Below are positions 58,639 through 64,000 of a stretch of DNA of 64,000 bases, in pieces (positions within the stretch are counted from its first letter, which is position 1; each line of letters opens with the position of its first letter). The notes under the pieces were generated by a model. That model saw only the letters and a list, made by a program, of their open reading frames with translations, was not told where the DNA came from and did no database searches. The position numbers were made by a program, and so were the translations under genes. The stretch is from assembly GCA_951799445.1 (NCBI GenBank), contig OX637293.1, positions 18,786,001-18,850,000 on the forward strand. The letters are read 5' to 3'. Origin of the DNA: Pseudisothecium myosuroides (lineage: Eukaryota; Streptophyta; Bryopsida; Hypnales; Lembophyllaceae).

Positions 58639-59521
58639 GACAATTGGACATTAAGACTAGGATTTAGTTTAGGTTTTTAAATGTTGGTTTAGACGTTTTA
58701 GACATGTGTCACTCTTGGTAGTTGAGTTCAATGTCTTAGACAGCTCAATTGCAAGAGGCAAAGAAGGGAAGTGGGGACAAAAGAAAGAGGTTCACAAAAA
58801 TAAGATGCTTAAATTTTGTCTCCACTTAGCCGATTTGTGTGAGTCACTTATTTCATTTTGCTAAATGGATTAGGTAATGTAAAAATTAGAACCTTGTTAT
58901 TATTATTAGAAACATGTCAAACTATAAAGAGTGATATTTTATAATAAGGCTCTACTTTCATATTAGTATCTAGAGAGAAATTCAATGTCTAAATCTAAAA
59001 AAAGGAGCATCATAAAAACTCTTTTTGGACCTTAGATTGAGCACACAAATGCTACATAAAACCCATGCCTCTGCTTAGACACTCAAAACACAAGATACTG
59101 TGGTCAAATAATACATGTGTGAATAAATAATTTGAAAATTAGGAGTTGAGCCTATTGCCATTTTTCTTCAAATTACAAAGGAAAAAATGGGGATTTAAAT
59201 CCTTTAAAGTAAAAGAATTCCAAGACATGAAATCAATTTTCTAAAAAATATTAATTATTTGCAATGAACCTATTGTCTTTTAGTAGATAATAAAATTCAA
59301 ATGAAGATGACTGTATTGAGAATTGAAACTTGTACAATTGATTAATATTTCTTTCGTCCTGGGATAAGTGTGGCATTGGAACCTCATGCTTTTTATACCA
59401 ATTATTTTCATTGATCATACTATAAATACTATTTTAACAACCACCGCAAGATCAACTGATTCCTTTTTAAAAAAAGCCATGCTTTAGAAATTACAATAAA
59501 ATGAGGTTACAACTTTAAAAC
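58639..59521. other. AT-rich intergenic
   Basis: No gene. A lone TTTCTTTCGTCCTGGGATAAG near 59351 resembles a Stowaway end but no partner was found. Confidence 0.4.
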
Positions 59522-60271
59522 AAAGTTTCAAAAATCACTCCAAAATTAGAGATTGTACAAGCCTATCCTATTTCCATTTGTCTCCCAAGGGAACTTTGAA
59601 ACTTTAAGTGTTAATAATAAAAGTCCTATTCCCTATTTTCTCTTCTTGATTTGATTCTATGTTATAACTTATATTGTGTTTGTATGAAAGTAGCAACCTA
59701 AATAAACATATAGGATACAGGTAGGTAGGTATTGGTATATATTTTGTTTATATACATATTTCTTTGAATGTACAAGGTATCACATGTGTATCTAAGAAAA
59801 TTTGTAAAATTTTTTGACACCATGTCCCCTCATGGACCATTTTCAACAATATATATTAATTTAACTTAATTTAATTTTTCAAATCAAATATTCAGTTGTA
59901 TCAAGAAGAACTCATAAATAATTGCATAATATAAGAACTTACCTCATTTTGAATTGTAATTTCTATTTTTTATGGAGAAAATTGATCTTAAATACTTGCT
60001 TTGTGGAAAAAATTAATTTTTGATACAAACAAGTCAAAAGTCAAAAGTCAAAATCCATAATCAACCAAAAATTCAAAAACCACATTTTGAGTTTTTTTAA
60101 ATTTAAGAGGTTTAAATTTAAGAAGTTATAACATAGAATCAAATCAAGAAGAGAAAATAGGGAATAGGATTTTTATTATTAACACTTAAAGTTTCAAAGT
60201 TCCCTTGGAAGACAAATGGAAATTGGATAGGCTTATACAATCTCTAATTTTGGTGTGATTTTTGAAACTTT
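59522..60271. repeat. Inverted duplication, arms of about 150 bp
   Basis: 59522-59670 reappears inverted at 60124-60271 with few differences ('gaatcaaatcaagaagagaa' in the right arm). Each arm spans a TTAA plus the end of a piggyBac-like element and about 60 bp of neighbouring sequence. The roughly 450-bp spacer is AT-rich. Confidence 0.7.
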
Positions 60272-61095
60272 TTCTCAATATAGAAAAACAAATTAGTTTT
60301 CTAGAAATTTTATTTTTATATCAATATGTGCCCAAGAGAAAACGTTATTCAACCAAATCTAAAAGTAATCAAGCGTGGGCTGTCCAAAGAATCACAAAAA
60401 CTTGAAATAATTGAAAAAAATTGGTAGAATGTAATTTTTTCTATTTGGAAATCTTTGACTCATTTCACTTGGATAATTGACAAAAAAGATGTAGAATATT
60501 TTTTTTGCAAGCATTCAAAGCATACTTGTGAAAAAATAATTTATTGACTTTGTTTTTAAAATCAATTTTCACAATTTTCCAAAAAAAGAAGTTCTATAGG
60601 ATCTAATTTGCTTGCTAGAACAATTTCATCATTGAGATTTTTGTATTTTAATTCCATCTTATAGCTATTAACTATTCAGGGTTTTTTTTCATCTTTAACC
60701 TCCTTCTTCTTAACAAATTTTTAGGATGAAAAATTAATTATTTTATGTTCAATTTTTTTTCCAAGACTTTCAACTCAATTCCTCTATATAAATAATTTTA
60801 AAATAAAAATCTATATATAATGCAAAAAATTGAAGTTAAAAATACTCAGTCTTATAATCTAGTATAGCAATGTCCCCCAAAGATATCTTTTTACTTCAAA
60901 TGCTAATATCTTTCAATCTATGCGTTCAAACTTCACAAAACTCTTACAACATGTTCGTGTACAAGTTTATCATATGATCCTATAGCCAAATATTCAAAAA
61001 AATTATTTTTCATATTTTCTTGAATCAATGCTATAAAAATGTCAGTTTTAAGTGTGTTTTTTGACAATAAAAGGGCCTTGAGATTGCATAGGTTG
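60180..61095. mobile_element. Degenerate piggyBac-like element
   Basis: Starts TTAA then CACTTAAAGTTTCAAAGTT and follows the interior of 44465-45396 ('ggaagacaaatgg', 'gaaactttttctc'). The right end near 'aaaagggccttgag' has lost its terminal repeat, so the end is approximate. Confidence 0.5.
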
Positions 61096-61133
61096 ATTCT
61101 CTACCTTACTATTTTGCTCCACATTGGAGTGCA

Positions 61134-61350
61134 TAAGGTAGGAGGTCTAGAAATCACTCATTTAAAAGCTGAAACTGAATTTTGGGGAAGTGAAACATCT
61201 TGAAATATTTTTCAGTAAATTTTCCTTGAAAGACAAGTAGAATTGGCATGTAACCCAAGTCATTTCATACTTCTTGGAGCTTTGTGGAATTAATTATGAA
61301 AGTTTGAAGTTGAAGTGGCATAGGGCTCTAAAATCGCCCACCTCCTAAAA
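61134..61350. mobile_element. TAAGGTAGGAGG-ended element, right end decayed
   Basis: ATAAGGTAGGAGGTCTAGAA at the left; GCCCACCTCCTAAAA at the right. The interior ('gaaactgaattttgggga', 'catcttgaa') matches 42954-43270. Confidence 0.55.
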
Positions 61351-61470
61351 TGTACAGTGTTTGTACATTGATGAAGGCTATGAAAAAGCAACATATATAT
61401 TTTAGGAGGCGAAAAATTTTAGAGCCTCATAACACTCAGTAGTCACATTAACTACTGCCTCCTCCATGAC

Positions 61471-61542
61471 ATAATGGTGTCAAATATAAAACACCATTTC
61501 ATTCCGATGGATGAAATGGTGTGGTATATTCGACACCATTAT
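61471..61542. repeat. Short imperfect hairpin, 32-bp arms
   Basis: The arm starting ATAATGGTGTC and ending ACACCATTTCAT pairs with 61511-61542, with three mismatches and an 8-base loop. It looks like a small precursor hairpin or a tiny MITE. A related GTGTGGAATATACCACAC motif is in 35541-35700. Confidence 0.6.
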
Positions 61543-62513
61543 CAGTAACTAAAGACAGGTGTCAATCCACACGAGACTCGTTAGTAGTGTGCTCAGTAAG
61601 CAAGTTCAACATTGTAGTACTTCCAATTTTTTCAAAGTAAATAACTAAGCTTTAAAGCTTTAAAGTAGAGCTATAAAACATCAGGAGCAAATTTTTTTTT
61701 GCATATGATGAATTAGCTTCTTATTCACTAAGCTTTGAAAGATGGGTCGTTGCAAGAAAGGGTGTTCAAAAAGCGTAGCGTTTTCCACAGGACTCATTTT
61801 TTCTTTTGGGAGGGCTTTAAAATTAGAAATTCAATTTTTAAAAAATGTGAAAAATATGTTTAATGTATATACCTTTAAGAAGAAGGTACCCTAGGAAGGA
61901 AAAGCTTAGAAAAATTCCCTAAGTAGGCGAACTAGCAAAACCCTAAATCTCATGAAAATAGGAAAAGTCATTGTAATTTCACATTTTAATTTGTAAAAAA
62001 TAGGAAAAGCAATTTTTAAAAAAACTAAAAATTGGCCATTTGTAAAGAGTTTATAGTGATGAGATTTCACCAAAAAATCAATCTTAAAACCATCTTCATT
62101 GTTCAGAAACTACGCGCAATGAGAGTGTTGTTTGCACTCATGTGGAGGACACAAAATAATGTATTTTTAGATTTCCTTTGGTAGAAACATGATTTCCTAC
62201 TATGCAAATAGACCATGAAAATTTCAGCTCTAGATCATTAAATTTGGGGACTCCTAACATAGTAAAAACCGTAAACCTTACATTGTGACATATTAGCAAA
62301 AATGATTTTTAAATATAAAATGATTTTTTTTAATTTCTAAAAAATAATGGATATGATTACCATCAAGTTAGGCATCTCCAATAAAAATTTCTTGTTCATT
62401 GGACTTGTGCATCAAAAGTTATAGAAGAAAACAAAAAAGTCACTCCCATTGTGACGGGAAATAGGACCACCCTTTCTATATTCATTCCTTGTGTTTAGTT
62501 TAGGGGAGACCAG
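61543..62513. other. AT-rich intergenic
   Basis: No gene or bounded element recognised. Confidence 0.45.
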
Positions 62514-63086
62514 CTCTTTATATACATATGGGGTGGTAGGAGGTAAAACAAACCATGTGGAAAATATAAATTAGAATTAGTAGGAGCTCAATTTAAAAGT
62601 AGGAAATGTGTTTAAAATAGAATTTTAGACCTTGTTTAGGCATAGTAGACTAACTTTTCTCAAAAAACTTAGAATTAAGAAAAGTTAATAAATTAAGTAA
62701 AGTTTTATCTCCAAAAATCTTTTTGAGATTTAAAGTCTCCAATCAAAAGTTATAGACAAACTCAGAGAGGGATTGGAATGGACATTTTTTTTGACATTTT
62801 TAAGCATCCTCTTTGAATTTTGTCTATAACTTTTGATTGGAGACTTTAAATCTCAAAAGGATTTCTAGAGATGAAATTTTACTTAATTTAATAACTTTTC
62901 CTAGTTCAATTTTTTTTGAGAAAAGTTATTTTACTATGTCTAAATGAGGTCTAAAATTCTACTTCAAATACATTTAAAATCCTACTTTTGACTTAACTAT
63001 GAGTGATTGAGAAACTATAAATTCTAATTTACTTATCCCACATGGATTGTTCTACCTCCTACCACCCCATGAATATATAAATAAAG
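62514..63086. mobile_element. Long foldback (hairpin) element, copy 2
   Basis: The left arm 62514-62780 returns inverted at 62805-63086 ('catggggtggtagga' ends, 'taaagtctccaatcaaaagt' near the loop). The loop-proximal part is homologous to the foldback at 14640-15885 (the shared 'gacctcatttaggcatag' type block). 573 bp. Confidence 0.7.
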
Positions 63087-63495
63087 TAGGAGGCTGTAAA
63101 AAAAAATGGGCATTAAGAATGGATCCTATAAATGGCTGTGAAATGGACATGAGTTAGTTCTGAAATTGACAAGTATAGTCATTGAATGAATCTAGGAAAA
63201 AAACATTATTAATTGCAAGAGCCAATCATTCTCTTTGCTTTCCCCATTTTTATTTAGAATTGCAAGTGAACCGTTTATGAAAGACCTAAGGTCACAAATA
63301 GGGACCTACAACCCAACTCGTTTGAAAATTCATAAGTAATTCAAAAATGCTCGGAAAGATACAAAACCACTTGGGTTAGATTCCTCATCAATTTCTCTTT
63401 GTCTGAAAAATGAGCTAAAAGTATTCCCGTCTAAGGAAATACATGAAGAAGGCGGACCAGCCCTTAGATGCTCCATTTCTAAGCCCCTTACCTTA
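63082..63495. mobile_element. TAAGGTA-family element, inverse of 55996-56395
   Basis: TAAAGTAGGAGGCTGTAAAA at the left; GCCCCTTACCTTAG at the right. The interior includes 'tgcaagtgaaccgtttatga' and 'gggacctacaaccca', both found inverted in 55996-56395. 414 bp. It abuts the foldback element. Confidence 0.6.
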
Positions 63496-63785
63496 GCTTC
63501 TTTCTAACATAAAAATTCAAAGTAAGATGTTGATTGCAATTGAATAGATTGCATTGATACATAATTCAATGTATTCTTTGGAGTTTTGGCACAACATTTT
63601 TCACCTTAACAATTATTTGTTGATTTGCATGTGTGGTCCTAGAATTAGCAAAAGAATGAAGTGCACCATAAGTGTACTACCACTATCCTAGCACTAAAGT
63701 TCACATTAATGGTGTGAATGAATTTCGTGGATGAGGACTTCAGAGAGGAAAAGGCTGCCTCTTTGAAGGCTACTGAATGTTATGC

Positions 63786-64000
63786 TAAGGTAGGTATCCT
63801 AGAACCGCCACTAATTGCTACTGTGCCTAATTACTACTATTAGACTATCCAAATTCTTATATATTCTTATTGGTAAGGGAAAGGAGGTTCCAACGCACCA
63901 AAGAACACAACATTTGGATATTGTATGCAAAAGTTATAAAGGAACAAAGTTTGGTTCTAAAAGCATTTCTTTCACAGAGGTACATAACTGATTTTGAAGA
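63786..64000. mobile_element. TAAGGTA-ended element running off the window
   Basis: Begins CTAAGGTAGGTATCCTAGAA then CCGCC. From 63866 it is the inverse of the 2571-2869 element ('tatgcaaaagttataaagg'). The right end is beyond base 64000. Confidence 0.5.

Noticed and set aside
59351..59371. Single Stowaway-like end
   Set aside because: No inverted partner could be found within a reasonable distance.

Overview
The window is nuclear DNA of a land plant. All three recognisable genes are plant-type: a DOXC-class 2-oxoglutarate/Fe(II) oxygenase, a Sec14/CRAL-TRIO protein with a plastid-transit-like N terminus, and a TKL-like protein kinase. The first two are split by ordinary GT-AG introns. The kinase reminds me of lineage-specific families of mosses and liverworts, so a bryophyte or other non-seed plant is my guess, not something the sequence proves.

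Genes occupy two GC-richer islands. The oxygenase (minus strand, three exons, 6757-10509) fills the first. The second has the Sec14-like gene (minus strand, seven exons, 46759-49742) facing away from an intronless kinase (plus strand, 51216-52646). The Sec14-like gene is a likely orthologue of chloroplast CPSFL1 and carries an apparent one-base frameshift in exon 3. The kinase keeps its catalytic Lys and HRD Asp but has DYE in place of DFG. I see no functional link between the three genes, and no other convincing coding sequence.

The rest is AT-rich and largely built from short non-autonomous DNA transposons, many nested. The dominant group has TTAA at both ends followed by CCC(C)TAAAGG- or CCCTAGAAGGAC-type terminal inverted repeats. 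That is the arrangement of piggyBac transposons, a superfamily poorly documented in land plants. I count about twenty copies, roughly 230 to 940 bp long. One nesting can be read as an occupied versus empty TTAA site, and two copies abut sharing one TTAA.

Other families are: a group ending TAAGGTA...TACCTTA; Emigrant/pogo-like and Stowaway-like MITEs; a CACTA-end MITE with a TCA duplication; a Mutator-like insertion with a 9-bp duplication; Harbinger-like GAGCATCC elements; two long foldback elements able to form hairpins; and a head-to-tail triplet of a 250-bp element. No transposase reading frame and no clear LTR retrotransposon was found, so any mobilising source lies elsewhere.

All calls come from reading the sequence by eye. 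Alignments were not computed, and element ends are exact only where inverted repeats and target duplications are stated.
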